Assembly (NCBI GenBank): GCA_011033025.1
Contig: WFMF01000156.1
Coordinates: 124,001-188,000, forward strand
Direction of reading: 5' to 3'
DNA: 64,000 nt
Origin: Beroe forskalii
Taxonomy: Eukaryota > Ctenophora > Nuda > Beroida > Beroidae
Shown: positions 25,900-38,056 of the stretch, piece by piece
Position numbering within the stretch: the first letter of the stretch is position 1
Layout: each line of letters starts with the position of its first letter
The notes under the pieces: model-generated
What the model was told of the DNA's origin: nothing
What the model saw: the letters and a program-made list of their open reading frames with translations, nothing else
The model's database searches: none
Program-made: the position numbers and the translations under genes

Positions 25900-26690
25900 T
25901 TCATGCTTAGTATATATTACGTCGCTAATGACTGAGTTAATATTTTGGTCAATTAACTAATCAAGGGTTAGCAACCGATACTTTGACTAAACGACCAATT
26001 CGTAGTTTTGGCTTAAATTGATGATGCCGTTGAAATTGAGCTAACATTTTACTTTTTGAGTTATTTGCGATAATTACTTTAATTGGCCAATTAACTATTT
26101 AAGCGGCGGGCAACCGTTTGGATTAAACGAATAAATCGTAAATTCGGCGTAAATTACTCGTGCCGTAGAAATAAAAGTCGCTATCATTCTTATTTTTTTG
26201 AGTTATAGGCGATAATTACTTTAATTGGTCAATTAACTAATTAAGCGACGGGCAACCGGTACTTAGATTAAACGAATAAATCGTAACTTCGACGTAAGTT
26301 ACTGATGCCGTAGAAATTAAGTCGCTATCATTCTTACTTTTTCAGTTATAGGCGATAATTACTTTAATTGGTCAATTAACTAATTAAGCAGCGGGCAACT
26401 GGTACTTAAATAAGACGTACAAATCGTAATTTTGGCTTAAGTTAGTGATGTCGTTGGAATTAAGTCGCTATCATTCTTACTTTTTGAGTTATAGGCGATA
26501 ATTACCTTAATTGGTCAATTAACTAATTAAGCGGCAGGCAACTGGTACTTAAATTAGACGTACAAATTGTAATTTTGATTTAAATTAATGATGCCGTTAG
26601 AATTGAGACGCTAACATTTTTACTTTTGTAGTTATGCGCGAAAATCACTTTAATTGGCCAATTAACCAATTAAGGAATCGTCAATTTAAA
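25900..26690. repeat. Tandem repeat of about 140 bp inside the Helitron-like element
   Basis: Six degenerate units share the phrase TTAATTGGTCAATTAACTAA, occurring near 25950, 26088, 26230, 26372, 26516 and 26659, a spacing of 138-144 bp. Each unit also carries TTATAGGCGATAATTAC and a GATGCCGT word. The outer units are the most diverged. Confidence 0.85.
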
Positions 26691-27139
26691 ATATTATATG
26701 GCCTAATGCACGCACATCATTCTGAAGTTTCATATGCCGTTTAGATTATGATTCTATCTTTTATGGTTCTCGAGAACACTCAAACACAATTTTTATCATC
26801 GAGTCGGGTCGGGTCGTCGTAGTCCATGTTCTAATTTTTGATAAAATAGCGTTTTTTTGATAATTTATTGTGAGAAAACGACGCGGCCGATTTTCATGAA
26901 ATTTACAGGGTTTGTTATTCATGTTATGGACTACGTCTGTACAAATTTTCATGACCAACAGATTGAATTAACATGTTAAAAATGCGACTCGAAAATCGCG
27001 ATTTTCGCGATTTACTGTATTTTTATATAATAGGCGCTGCGCTGGCAAACGTATTTTTCAATACTTGAAAAACGGTTCCGCTACCACTTTTAGCACTTCA
27101 TGCTGGTATTACTGGCTTGTTAGGAGTGTCTGGCTAGCA

Positions 27140-27340
27140 GTCCCGGCCCTTCGGGCCGGGACTGCTGGCCTGTTCGGCCCTTCGGGCAGATGCTCTCGGG
27201 CAGCATCCCCGGCCCTTCGGGCCGGGGATGCTGACTCTCGGATGCCCTCGGCCCTTCGGGCCGAGGGCATCTGCCCTTCGGGCAGATGCCCTCGGTCGGA
27301 GGGAATTTTCCGTGGCTGCGGGCGCTTGCCAGCGCCCTGA
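27140..27340. repeat. Cluster of TTCG-loop GC hairpins at the 3' end of the element
   Basis: At least four nested palindromes centred on TTCG occur here, such as CCCGGCCCTTCGGGCCGGG and CTCGGCCCTTCGGGCCGAG, followed by the terminal GGGCGC...GCGCCC hairpin. The C(TTCG)G core forms an exceptionally stable tetraloop in RNA and a strong hairpin in single-stranded DNA. The block is strikingly GC-rich relative to its surroundings. Confidence 0.85.
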
Positions 27341-27478
27341 TAGACTTATTAATACCCATCAAAGTCTTAACATACGGTAGAGAGAAGCAATTTGTGGAAC
27401 ATGAGAAGGTGTGAGATATGAAATTCTAAAAGGAATATTATTGGTATTATTTTCAGTGAATATCTAAAAAATTCCGTG

Positions 27479-30400
27479 GTGAAGCAAAGTTGTTTGACTT
27501 AAAACTTTCCCAGTTATTGGTTGTTTGTGGTCCGATTAATTCCAAAAAAGCCACATATTATTATTCCCAGGTGGATCCAAGAACAATAATGATAATTTAT
27601 CTGAGTCCCTCATGCCTATTTTGCCTTTGTTACAACTTAGCAAATGTATGTTAACTCCAACTGTGATAACATTTGATATAATTATTATTATTTCGCACAT
27701 TGTCCCATTGTCCCAAGTCCCTACACATGATGAATTGTAATATAAAAGCTAAACTCATGTGGGAATATTCCGAGAACACACAGCCACATGGCAACCACGC
27801 CTAATAACGATGGAGCTCCACGAAACCAGTCAGTAGTCGAAAAACACCAGCAGAAGTGGCCTCATCACGTATTATTTGTGGAGCGGTCACGTATTCAATA
27901 TTACGTTACATGAGCGAGGGGGAGGCAAGGGTTTTCAGATGATAACGTGGCTGTAAGGGACCACAAGTAACTTAGCCATTACCGAGGTCGTTGTTTTCAC
28001 ATTAGCAAGAATTCAGCCATTAGTCAGTACTCAGTATGACGCTTGTTAACTGGTAAAGCAGCAGGCGGCCCACTAATTATTACTGGAGGAGAAGCGGGAA
28101 AAGCCGTTTTCCTAAAGAAATGTGGGTTTGGGACCTCACAACTCAGATCTCAAAAGGGGGAGCATTGGTACTATGTCACTATGTGAATGTAGAATGCAAA
28201 GGGCAGGATAGCCCAGGAGTGTCCATATTTTGTTTATAGGTCTGATCATAGCACATTCTACAATCTAGTAATCTATATCGCAATATAGAATTCGAGGAAG
28301 ACGCAAGACTCAACATTGAATACATTCATTGAAGTCGAACGGAAGGTCTCCCAGAGCTGTACAGTGTACACGCAAATAATGCTCAATCAGAATAAAGTAA
28401 CATCTGATTCTGGATGTGGACACGTAAATTTCTTCATGTTCATGGGGTCAGCCATCAATATCATTTAAATGCTTACAAAGAGACTTCTAAAACATTCAGC
28501 AAGGTTTGATAAGGGTTTCAATTATACAGTCACAACTTTGGCATAGGAAGCCTATCAAAAGTAACGGGGTTTGTTGATAATGCATCAAAATAATCATTAA
28601 AAGTTTTTCCTTTCCCATTGTATGTCTTACAGCACAGTGACCATAACATTATGATAATACACGAACATCAGACGAGTATGAGATCCAGCGATTGAAGTGC
28701 GTTGCGACAAGTGCTAGTATAGCCTAAATCAAGATTGGATAGTAAATAATATAGGTAAAGATAGTATTGCTACATCTATCAGCTTGTGTAATGTGTAATG
28801 TGTATGTTAATCCCCTCTTTTGGTTCGACTTGCCACCATCCCAGCTTCAGGAGGTCTGGCAGATTAACCGACCTACAAACCACAGCAATCCTGTGCAGTG
28901 GTATGTCAGGCCGCATCCCTTCTTCATCCCTACAATTGTTGCCTTCTTGGGTACCAAAATAAACATTTTATTGGAATGGAGCAGTTGAAATAAGGCTACG
29001 TAAGTATTTTATAATATAAGTATTTCTATTCTTCATGAAAAATCTTCTCCGATAATTCTTTTTAAAAAGATGGATTCATAAATTTCATTCCAATGAACTT
29101 CATCTACACTTTCATATTACACGAATCGAATAGAAAATCTTCATGACGATCACGTTGTCCAGTAAAGCCTTAAGATTGTTTTGGTTTGACAACTTGAATC
29201 TATCCATATACAGGTTTCCTTATTATTAATAACTGTGCATTGATTTGAGATTATAATTCAGCTCCAGCTTCATTTTTATTTCGCGACCTCACGCGCAGTA
29301 TCGGACTTCATCAAAGTAAATATCTCACCTTATTATCTTAATAATAAAACTCACCTTTTCTGAAGCCAGTGAAAACGTGTTAGGGTATTTGGTTAGAAAT
29401 AAGAATAATGTTAATTTTTTTCGGTGCTTTATTAACATACACAGTAGAGCATGCACAATAAGTACAAAAACATAATGTTGTAAGGGACAACATCATGTAA
29501 AGGTGACGTCACCGTGACGTAACATCACACACAACCACGTGAATAGCGTCCTGCTTTTTGATATCACAACAAAAGCCATGCAATTATCATAATAATGAAA
29601 TTCAAATATACATAGATTGTCACTGCAATTTATTTTAAAGAAGATCTTTTAAGAAGGAAGGATTTAAAGGATTATCAGAAAGTTATATCATTGAGTGATG
29701 GTAAAATAATAGTAATGAAAGTAACCAAGGAATTGTAAGGTATACCTCCGTCAGAGAATACGGCAGGGGTTGTAAATGACATAAAAATAGTTTATATAAC
29801 ACACATACACCGCTTGCTTTAAATATATAGATACAAAGCACAAAGAAGAGATGATGTGATGCAAGAATGTTGTATCATGTACAAAGACAAAGTATAGTAA
29901 TAGCATAACAGTGCAAGGTGTTTTCCAGGGTGTTTATATAAGAGAATTTTGATATATAGTTGCTTTGAATTCGAAAAATCAAATAATCGGGCTTTGAAAG
30001 AAATGAATGAAATCAGTGAGAGATAAAGGACATATATAATGAAAAGCCACTGAGGCAGCACTGATCTTTCTAAGTTTCTAAAGAAAGTTGTATTCTAGGT
30101 AGCTCATTACGCTTGGGTTCGTTCATTAGGTTCAGTGATATAGATCCTTGAGAAAGATGCCCAGCACACAGTATGATAAGCCGAGTTACAACGCTTTGTT
30201 AGGCTTCCAATCGAAATCTTCGATTTGAAGTGTTTCTATAGGCTGAATACCGCCATTTCTAGAGTACCTACATGAAGATTACAGCCTTATCTTACGGTAA
30301 TTAAACATTTTAATTCATTTTCTCAACAGAAAACTACAGTTTAGGCATTTGAGGCATGAATTTGATTCCATGAGAGCATAAGCATCTGAGGAAGCAATCC

Positions 30401-32603
30401 ATCATATTATAAGAATGATTGGCAAGGTCAAGTGAATAGAGTGAATAAACGGACGTCGACAAATTACAAGAAAGTTATTAATCCTTAATCTTTATTATTA
30501 TTATTAAGTACTAGAAAATCACTAACCAGCATCAAATCAGCACTGCAATTTTTTTTTCGATGCCATTAGGTAAAAATCAAAGTTTCTAATTTTATTTATT
30601 TCATTGAAAAAGCCCTTTATCCTAATGTTCTCGCGATAGTAGAGATGCATAGGACGGAGTTGTGAAAATTGAACAGTTATAAAATTGGGATAAAATGAGC
30701 TTTTGATAAACTTTTTGTGAAGTGCATGATATTATCTAGTTTCACGAACATCGGACAATGGAAACTGCATGAAACTGGCGTTTAAAAATTCGTTTAAAAT
30801 CCTAAGTGTCTCTACTACAAAGTGAATATTGCCTCAAATACGTTAGTTTGTCATTTTGCATGTATTTAAAATACTTGGAACACTCGATTAACATGACGAC
30901 TGATGTGGCCAAAATAAATGAAATAAATTCTAATCTGGGTTATGAGAGTGGTTTGGTAAATAAAAATCCGAATCTGTTCTCAAGAAAACTGGAGCGCTAA
31001 ATTGTGCAAATTATGGGAAAGTTCAATGTTTCGTTTTGACCATAGACAAAATCTGTGCATCAATGCTTAGGCCTCGTGATTCAGTGGGTTTGAATTTATG
31101 CCATAAATTTTCAAACAAAATATGAACTTAGGTCACATCATGTACAACATCATTAATTAATAATGGATGTAACATCATGTAACGCTATCTTACATCGTGT
31201 AATAATTATGGATGGCATATCTGGGAAAACACCTCACCTGAACGCATTTCTGAAAAAAGCAGAAGATTTTAAAAGAGATGAAAATCTATTAATTTAGAAA
31301 TAGTGTGGAAAAGATGTAAAATATATAACAGAATGTATATTATATAGATATCAGCTTGAGTAAATTAACAGCAGTTATGAGATCAGATAGTAGCAGCACT
31401 TACAAGCAGGTTCAGTATCAGCAGATATTAAAAGTATCATACGGTGAGCAATAAGAAATGAGTGTGTTTAATTATGATATTGTGTATGTTACCTTACGGC
31501 TTATAATCTCTTGTTTTGTGCACATCAATTGTAGCAAACACAGCCTTTGTCGATTCGTTAGATTCAATAGTAAGTTAAAGATTTATGTATACCTTGTGCA
31601 GAGAATATTCCAAATTTTACCAATCTGTTCAGTGAGCTTTAGATATAGGTTATTTGAGAATATATTTTACTACAGACTGCTGAGATGAACTCAGGAAAAT
31701 TATGAAAAAAGGCAAGACGTGTCCTAAATTGTCTGACGCGGAAAAAATCATTGTATCAGTCAGTACCTCTCCAGTCTCCAATGGAACCTATTGACCTATT
31801 TATTGCCTAATGTCCAAAAGCGTTTTGAATGTACAACGAATGAATTCGACATCATAATATTGCCTTGAATCATATTACAATGGTTTAACTTGGTCGACTG
31901 CATTATCTAATCTTAAGCTAACTATTTCTGATTATATGATAAATCAGTTAGTTAAACGATTACCACATCTACACTTGGTAGTGAGTTAATGTTGCTTTAA
32001 GAATCAGAGACTATTCTTCCCGTTATCACGTTTGCAAGTATTTTGTGAAGGAAAGGCAATTGTACTTAACCTGGACGAACAGGTAGAATGTGATATTTGA
32101 TAAGGATTTCATAGCATTACGTCTGATATGATATTTTGGAAGCAATCAGGAATGCTAGTTAACAGAAAATGATCTCTACATACTGCATGCTTGAAGTCGA
32201 TTTTTGAACAATCAAAAATGTGTATCTATATCATTATATTCCTACATTTTTTATTGGTTTTGTCTGAATGTTTTAATAACTGATTAATCTATACCTAACT
32301 GTTGATACCATAGGAACAAACAGCATCTCACTGTCTCAGAACAAGAAAATCACAGGTCATTTGTATCAATTGCATTCAGAATTTTCCCTGACAGTTCTGA
32401 TGTATAGCAATAATTCAATTTTCGATCAGAAACGAACCTTACGATGTATATTTGAAAAAATTGGCCCTTGGTTGCATTTGTGACGTCCCATTGAGCTTAA
32501 ATTGGGTAAAAAATAATCGCACATTCAAAAGGATTGGAAATAATTATATTAATTGTAACGTAAATAATGAAAGATCAGTGCTGTTCAGAGAAAAGAAAAT
32601 TAG
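27479..32603. other. Unique intergenic sequence between duplication copy A and the CSTF1-like gene
   Basis: No recognisable domain was found on either strand. I looked specifically for WD40-type exons on the minus strand, as expected downstream of a CSTF1-type N-terminus, and found none. CRE-like GTGACGTCACCGTGACGT words occur near 29502-29520. Short frames (64-80 codons) lack support. Confidence 0.45.
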
Positions 32604-33850
32604 TCAATTTGTACCTGGATTTGATGGTGTTGTGCTAGTGGGATGAGGACGGGAGCTTTGGTTAGCCATCATACTCAACATACTTGGACTGTCACCTTCC
32701 AGTCGGCTGAGGAAATCTAACTTCCCAGGGCCACCATATGTTCCACTTCCTACTCTGCTTCCAGGGTTCTGGTCCTCCATTCCAGTTACATTAGCCATGG
32801 ACAGGTTCAAGGATGAAGCAAGTGATTCCATAGAGAGGCTAGACAAATTCCCTAAGTTCCCTTCAGTAAGATTAGATTCACTGAAGGAGTTGGAGATGGA
32901 ATTTGCAAGGTTCTGTATGTTCCCTATTCCAGAAGCTGTCAATGAATTTAGTTGGTCAATTATGTCTTGAGATGCAGGTGGATATAGCTTTGGTGCTTCA
33001 GGGCTGCTGATGGGAGTACTTTCTCTCGGTTCAACAGCCTCTTCTTTTATCTGAGGCTCCTCAGGGACTGCTGATACTATTCTCTCTTGTCCTTCCTTGT
33101 TTGCTGTTGTTGTAGCACTAACGGGACTATTGATGTTTTCCTCATCTGTGACATTTGATCCTTTGCTGTTTGAGTTAACAGACAGTGCTTCTGTTGTCAC
33201 CATACTTTCTAAGGTAGAATTTTTTATATTAAGCTTTGTTGGAGGAGAAAATGCTGACCTTGAAGATCCTGATATTGGAGATGGGGTCAGATCCATTTTT
33301 TCGGGTGATTCTGGGATCTTTTGGCTGGGATCTTGGATTTCTTTTGGGGAATGGCTAGAGCCATTTGGAGATGACTCATTCAATGAAGTAGCGGTAGCAT
33401 TAATTATGGAGTTAAGATCATGAGAAATTTCAGAGCTAGCCATGGTTTCAATGTTGCTTACAGTTGGCATCATATCTCTTTTCTGCTGGAATATGTTTTG
33501 TAGGACTCTAACTGCTTCTGCTGATTGTACTTTGTCTTCCTCATTAGCAAACAAACCACCAGTGTGAACACTAGGCTCTTGGACATTGCTGCTTGTAACA
33601 GGAATTTCTGCGACAACATCAGATGTAGAAGAGTAGATACTGGGTACTTGGCTGGTTGTTGGAACAGAGGAACTATATGTTGGCTTTTGACCAGCTCTTA
33701 TTTGTTTGGATCTATTCATACTCATGAAGGAATGCCTTTTTGCAGCAGATAGTCGCCGCCTAGCAAGCGTGTGGTAGTGGGAAGGTGTAGTGCTTCTGGA
33801 AAACCGATCATTCGGCATGAAGTTACCTTCTTTTATTGAGCTTCCATCAA
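32604..33850 (-). CDS. CSTF1-like gene, large Ser/Thr/Asn-rich exon
   Basis: On the minus strand a good acceptor (TATATTTTCAG) precedes base 33850. The reading phase joins exactly with the upstream exon at 34193-34365, giving ...QDQQ-F-DGSSIKEGNFMPNDRFSRS... . The exon encodes about 415 residues: a short basic stretch (ARRRLSAAKRHSF, roughly the first 30-45 residues), then a long low-complexity, probably disordered region rich in Ser, Thr, Asn, Pro and Glu with many SP/TP sites, then a hydrophobic-patterned region (IGNIQNLANSISNSF, LSSLSMESLASSLNLSMANV) near residues 310-360. It ends at TGA 32604-32606. A possible donor, CAG|GTACAA, lies just before the stop at 32614/32615, so the real transcript may continue to an unseen exon. 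Composition and lack of stops over 1.2 kb in AT-rich DNA argue for real coding sequence. The tail is not recognised. Confidence 0.75.
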
Positions 33851-34192
33851 CTGAAAATATACTGTTTCAACATTCAATGATGGCCTATATAGAAGATAAG
33901 CTATGAGATCAATAATAGGCATGTCTAATATCCATACCATTGTTTTAAATAATCAAGACCTTATACTCTTATACAGTGCCCTTCCCTCATATCATTAATC
34001 ATTGAGATGAAATTTGATGAAATTGAATGAAAGAGAATTCAAAATAGTATTCTTTTTTTGATCAGAATTTGAATGATTTTATAACAATTAAATCATGAGC
34101 TCTGAATTCTGAAATAGATCAGTGAATCAAAGCAGCAGGGTGAGATAAGGTTTAGTGATGTTACTACTTAACTATGGCTGCGCTGCACTTAC

Positions 34193-34365
34193 ATTGTTGA
34201 TCTTGTGTTGGGTTTTCAAAGTAGCTATCCACTTCTCGAACAGTATGAGCACACATGGATAGCATACTTTTTAGTCTGTCTGATGGACGTATAGCTCTGT
34301 TGGTGTTTAATGCTGTTTGTTCAAGAAGGCTGGCATATGGTCCATAGCCATCGTAATACAATTGA
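34193..34365 (-). CDS. CSTF1-like gene, exon encoding the core of the dimerisation-like domain
   Basis: A 173-bp minus-strand exon with acceptor TTATTTCAG before 34365 and a perfect GTAAGT donor after 34193. It encodes QLYYDGYGPYASLLEQ, then RAIRPSDRLKSMLSM and REVDSYFENPTQDQQ. With the preceding exon it reads LYHLIISQLYYDGY, closely matching the N-terminal homodimerisation domain of cleavage stimulation factor subunit 1 (CstF-50), which has LYKLIISQLLYDGY and, further on, a Pro-Ser-(D/E)-(R/Q)-L motif. In CstF-50 this helical domain mediates dimerisation in the mRNA 3'-end cleavage complex. Here the next exon is a Ser-rich tail and not a WD40 propeller, so this may be a divergent paralogue or an isoform. 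The family match is from recall of the human protein. Confidence 0.65.
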
Positions 34366-34413
34366 CTGAAATAATGTAAAAGTTGTGTAATCATATAATA
34401 ATATGGCAGCTTA

Positions 34414-34845
34414 GGGATCGTTCACATATTACATAATCAATTTTTGGCCATTTTCAACCCCCCTCCCTCCCCCTCGTAATCAAACGTAATCAAAGCTCAA
34501 CTCCCCCTCTCTTGAGGAGAATATAACGTAATCATGGCTTAACCCCCCCCCCACCTTTGTGAGTAGAAAATGAAGAAAATGGACAGTGTAATATATACTT
34601 TAAAATTGATTATGTTTCAACTTTGGAAATATTTATGAAAATATTGAGGTAATTTTTTTAAAAATTTGCTAAAAAATGGTGCTTTTGAGTCGCTTTTTGG
34701 CAAAAAATTTCAAAAATTTTGTCAAAAATTGGATATTTTGATTACGTAATCAACCACCAAACCCCCTCCCCCTCCCCGTAATCACACGTAATCATTTGAA
34801 AACCCCTCCCCTTAGGTGATTACGTAATAATATGTGAACGATCCC
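34414..34845. mobile_element. PIF/Harbinger-like MITE with TTA target duplication in a CSTF1-like intron
   Basis: The 432-bp element has terminal inverted repeats GGGATCGTTCACATATTA on the left and its complement on the right, flanked by TTA on both sides (34411-34413 and 34846-34848). A 3-bp TTA/TAA duplication and a GGG terminus are typical of PIF/Harbinger elements. Subterminal C-rich stretches alternate with GTAATCA words on both sides. It is non-coding and lies in the intron between the 34193-34365 and 34984-35032 exons. Confidence 0.85.
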
Positions 34846-34983
34846 TTAATTCTATTTTGAAAGTCCATATTTTCATCCTCCTAGCCAGATTTTTTCAAAC
34901 CATGATAACAGCAAGATCCAGCACCCTTAAATCAAATTTATAAGTTATCAAAGTTAAACTTTGTGTTGTAAATCAAATGAGAC

Positions 34984-35032
34984 CTGATTATTAGGTGGTA
35001 GAGAAAGTTCTTTTCTGATGTCATTTTCTGAC
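34984..35032 (-). CDS. CSTF1-like gene, small upstream exon with probable start codon
   Basis: A 49-bp minus-strand exon between the acceptor TTTGTTTCAG (before 35032) and a weak donor AG|GTCTCA (after 34984). In the phase needed to join the next exon it reads QKMTSEKNFLYHLIIS, and the junction restores the conserved LIISQLYYDGY sequence across the intron, strong evidence that the splice is right. The Met in MTSEKNF may be the translation start, in which case the first 2-3 codons are 5' UTR. An additional upstream exon is possible because the exon opens mid-codon; none was recognised. Confidence 0.6.
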
Positions 35033-35940
35033 CTGAAACAAAACAATATAATTATTAATCATGGATTATTATGAAGTAATGGCTTTCCTGCCATATAAGA
35101 CAAACCATAATTTGAACAATAATGGGTCATCACTGCCTTTTTTCAGCAGGAACATGTCATGTTGAATTATCAATTATCCCCCATTATCTCATTGTGAATA
35201 TTTCATGAATTATCTTCAAAATCTGTGATATGAAAGTATTAATTACACTGTATTCCAGTGAAACACAAAGAGTCAAGTCATTCCACACTGCAAAAATCTA
35301 CTGGTCTCAACAGGTTACATTATATAAATTAAAATATGATTAGACCCAACTTAAAAATCCCATGACCAACCAAAACCAATACAGGCATTGGTACAATGAC
35401 CAAAACTATATTGATTTATATTGAATTGAATTGACTTGGGTTAGTAAGTTTATTTCATTGAAAAATTTACAACATTTGTGATTATTCAGAGGATAATTCT
35501 GAATTTCCATACATGCACCAAAAATGGATGTTAATACTGATCAAAAAGTCATTATATGTACATGTTACAAACAGCTGGGATATTTCAGGATAATTCTCAT
35601 TTTTCAGTGCTGGTGTTATATCAACAAGTGGCTAATCATATTTGAGAATTTTTTGTCTTGCACTGAAATGGCCAATCACTTCAAACAAGTGGCCTAATAA
35701 GTTATGGCTGAAAAAAGTTTAAAGAAAAGAAATAACTCAAACTACCAGAACTTACCCACTCCTCCAGCAGTTAATTCTTAGCTATCATACATACATCCAA
35801 CCTCAATATAAATAAATTAGTTAATAGATATCATACATTTCTTAATCAGCCATCAAAAACGGCCCATTAAAGACAACTAACTATTAATAAGTGATGATGA
35901 ATAATGTTGTGAAAACAAAGCATATATAGACCCACTATAC
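35033..35940. other. Sequence upstream of the CSTF1-like gene, no recognised features
   Basis: It presumably contains the promoter, first intron or 5' UTR of the minus-strand gene. No CpG island, TATA box in a convincing position or further exon was recognised. Confidence 0.35.
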
Positions 35941-36157
35941 TGTGTATTGGAAATTAACGCATTGCTCATTCACTCCATCTGCCTCCAAACTGCCTTGCAC
36001 ATGACCTATGTGTAATACCAAATAGGCCAATCAGACAGTTGTACCAGACATTGTCAACATCTGATACTAGTGTCTGATTGGTCCATTCTATATAACATGT
36101 AGGTCATGTGAGGCATTTTGATGGAGTGAATGAGCAATGTGCCAATTCCAATACACA
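35941..36157. mobile_element. Short foldback MITE
   Basis: The ends TGTGTATTGG (35941-35950) and CCAATACACA (36148-36157) are perfect complements, and most of the interior is also inverted: CATTGCTCATTCACTCCATC pairs with GATGGAGTGAATGAGCAATG, and an ATGACCTA/TAGGTCAT block pairs closer to the centre. No clear target duplication was identified, so the superfamily is undetermined. Confidence 0.75.
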
Positions 36158-37956
36158 AGTAAAATCCAGCTTATTACTTTATTGAATTTCATTTCTTGTG
36201 ATGTCTGCATTTACAAGTGCTCCATCCAAACATCAGGGGTGGTGCTTAGGGCGGCGTGATTAGGCAGAGCTACTCAACTGCCAGGTATGTCCATAACTAA
36301 GGGCAGATAGCCAGATCTGTACCTTACAGCTCTGTCAGACTGCCAATGCCCCAAGCCTTCAATTGGACAACAGGGCAAGTCTAGGCTTGCAAGGGTGAGA
36401 AAATAAGGAGCAGCTTTTAATTTGTCATAAAACTTTAATGATCTAACAAGGTGCTCAACACTAATATAACAGGTGCTCAATGATCACTTGCCACAACCTG
36501 AGTGAAAAAATAGTATGAAATAAATAGTATAAAATTCATGGTATTGAACCATCACACCATAGAGCACAGGTGTTCATTTAACAAAAACATTTTGAAACAT
36601 TTCATAGAAAGAAATAGAAATGAATTAAAGAGAAAATAGAAATGATATTAAGTGCATGTTTTACGATGATGTTTGACAACATTCTCCCTTTTGAGCAGAT
36701 CTACTAATAAGGAAACTATGGTAATTATGTAACAGTTCATAAAGTGGCATCAAGGGAAAATGGCAGCAGAGTTTTGCAACTTACTAATAAAAAATAATAA
36801 TAATGATAAATAAATAATAATTTAAACTTTTATTGGGTGTTTCAAGACTCGTGTCCAAATTTCAAATTTCTAGCAAATAAGACAAACATTGAAATTTTTG
36901 ATCTATTTTGTAGATAAGTGATCACATTTTCAGATACATAATTCTAATAACACTATAATATTTCAATATCTTTTCAAACCAAGCCCCCTTCCCACCCTTT
37001 ATATTATAGTGGCACATAAACTTATTTCAATGCAAAGCTATGTCACGAAAACAACATTAAAAACAAAAAGGCTGTGACAGTGCACATAGCATTTACATTG
37101 TTTTAAAAAGGATGAAATTTACATCAAAATCCATAACATAGATATGAGCAGGGGCCTGAAAATGCTAACTGTCACAAACCATGAGTTTCAAATTGCTGTT
37201 AAAATTAATTTCAATTCAATTCATTTAGTTGCAACTAGCAGGCCTGCAAGCACACAGCTTACTGGCGCTGCAAAGTAGCACCTCATTTGCAAATTTTAGA
37301 CATTTTAAATTTTAGACCATTCAAATTAATTGTACACTTTTAAACCCGTAAATTGTTTTTTTAATAAAACTGCTGTCTTTCATTGAAATTAACAATAATG
37401 ATGCAAGCCAAATAACTACTCCTTAATATCAACTGACAGTTTCAAAACATAACTTTAAGATTGACTTTATGAAAAGCTCTGAATCATCTTCAGGATCTCT
37501 GAGGAGCAGCCTCAATGCATCCTTAGTTAGTTAATTTAATATGTGTTGTGTTGCTCTAAGTGGTAAATTTCACAACTGATTTACTGTTATCACTGATTAA
37601 GCATTGATTATCAGCAGACCTCCATACAATTTATGAAAACAATCCATCTGAACTATCCTCCGTTTTCAAGTTATGCCCATTCTCCATTTGAGATCTTGAA
37701 TTTGAAGTTTACAAAACATCGCATTGTCAAAAACTAGGGGGGTCCGACCATACGACCATCGCCAATGGCCGAAGTGGAAATTTTTAGACAGTTGGCGGTT
37801 GGCCGTTTTCTATTTTGATATTTACCGCTCTTCAGGGGGTACAATCAAAAAACTCTCGGGAGAAAGTTGCTTGTTATAGTTCAAGAACACATCTGAGTAT
37901 ATTTGAAGACACTTATTATCAAAAATCATGAAAAAATGTGGTGTTAAAGATAATAA
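36158..37956. other. Unique sequence between foldback MITE and scaffold gap
   Basis: No coding domain, RNA gene or strong repeat was recognised. Confidence 0.4.
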
Positions 37957-38056
37957 NNNNNNNNNNNNNNNNNNNNNNNNNNNNNNNNNNNNNNNNNNNN
38001 NNNNNNNNNNNNNNNNNNNNNNNNNNNNNNNNNNNNNNNNNNNNNNNNNNNNNNNN
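37957..38056. other. Scaffold gap of exactly 100 Ns
   Basis: A run of 100 Ns, the conventional placeholder for a gap of unknown size. The order and distance of sequence on either side are therefore inferred by scaffolding, not sequenced. Confidence 0.98.

Larger units (their letters stand above)
25256..27340 (+). mobile_element. Helitron-like non-autonomous element unique to copy A
   Basis: Comparison with copy B, where CCAGATA is followed within a few bases of TA microsatellite by TAGACTTATT, defines an insertion starting TCGGAAAAGG and ending GCGCCCTGA, immediately followed by T. A 5' TC, a 3' hairpin (GGGCGC TTGCCA GCGCCC), a terminal CTGA (CTRR class), insertion between A and T, and no target duplication all fit Helitrons. 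The body contains a tandem array (about 25900-26690) and a cluster of CCCTTCGGG palindromes near the 3' end. It has no Rep/helicase coding. The left end is slightly uncertain because of the microsatellite in copy B. Confidence 0.68.
14900..27478. repeat. Copy A of a large direct duplication (or haplotype pair)
   Basis: From about 14960 onward this segment matches about 38418-51612 in the same orientation, often for hundreds of bases with only single-base or homopolymer differences. The match ends at AAAATTCCGTGG (about 27478 here, about 51612 in copy B), after which the two flanks are unrelated. Copy A lacks the Helitron at 40566-41681 and the insert at 44517-45980, and uniquely carries the Helitron-like element at 25256-27340. 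The segment has no recognised gene. The small frames at 20356-20784 are identical in both copies but have no domain support. Confidence 0.85.

Noticed and set aside
27065..27362. Frames of 91 and 80 codons in the GC-rich block
   Set aside because: They translate the TTCG-centred palindromes at the Helitron-like 3' end on both strands.
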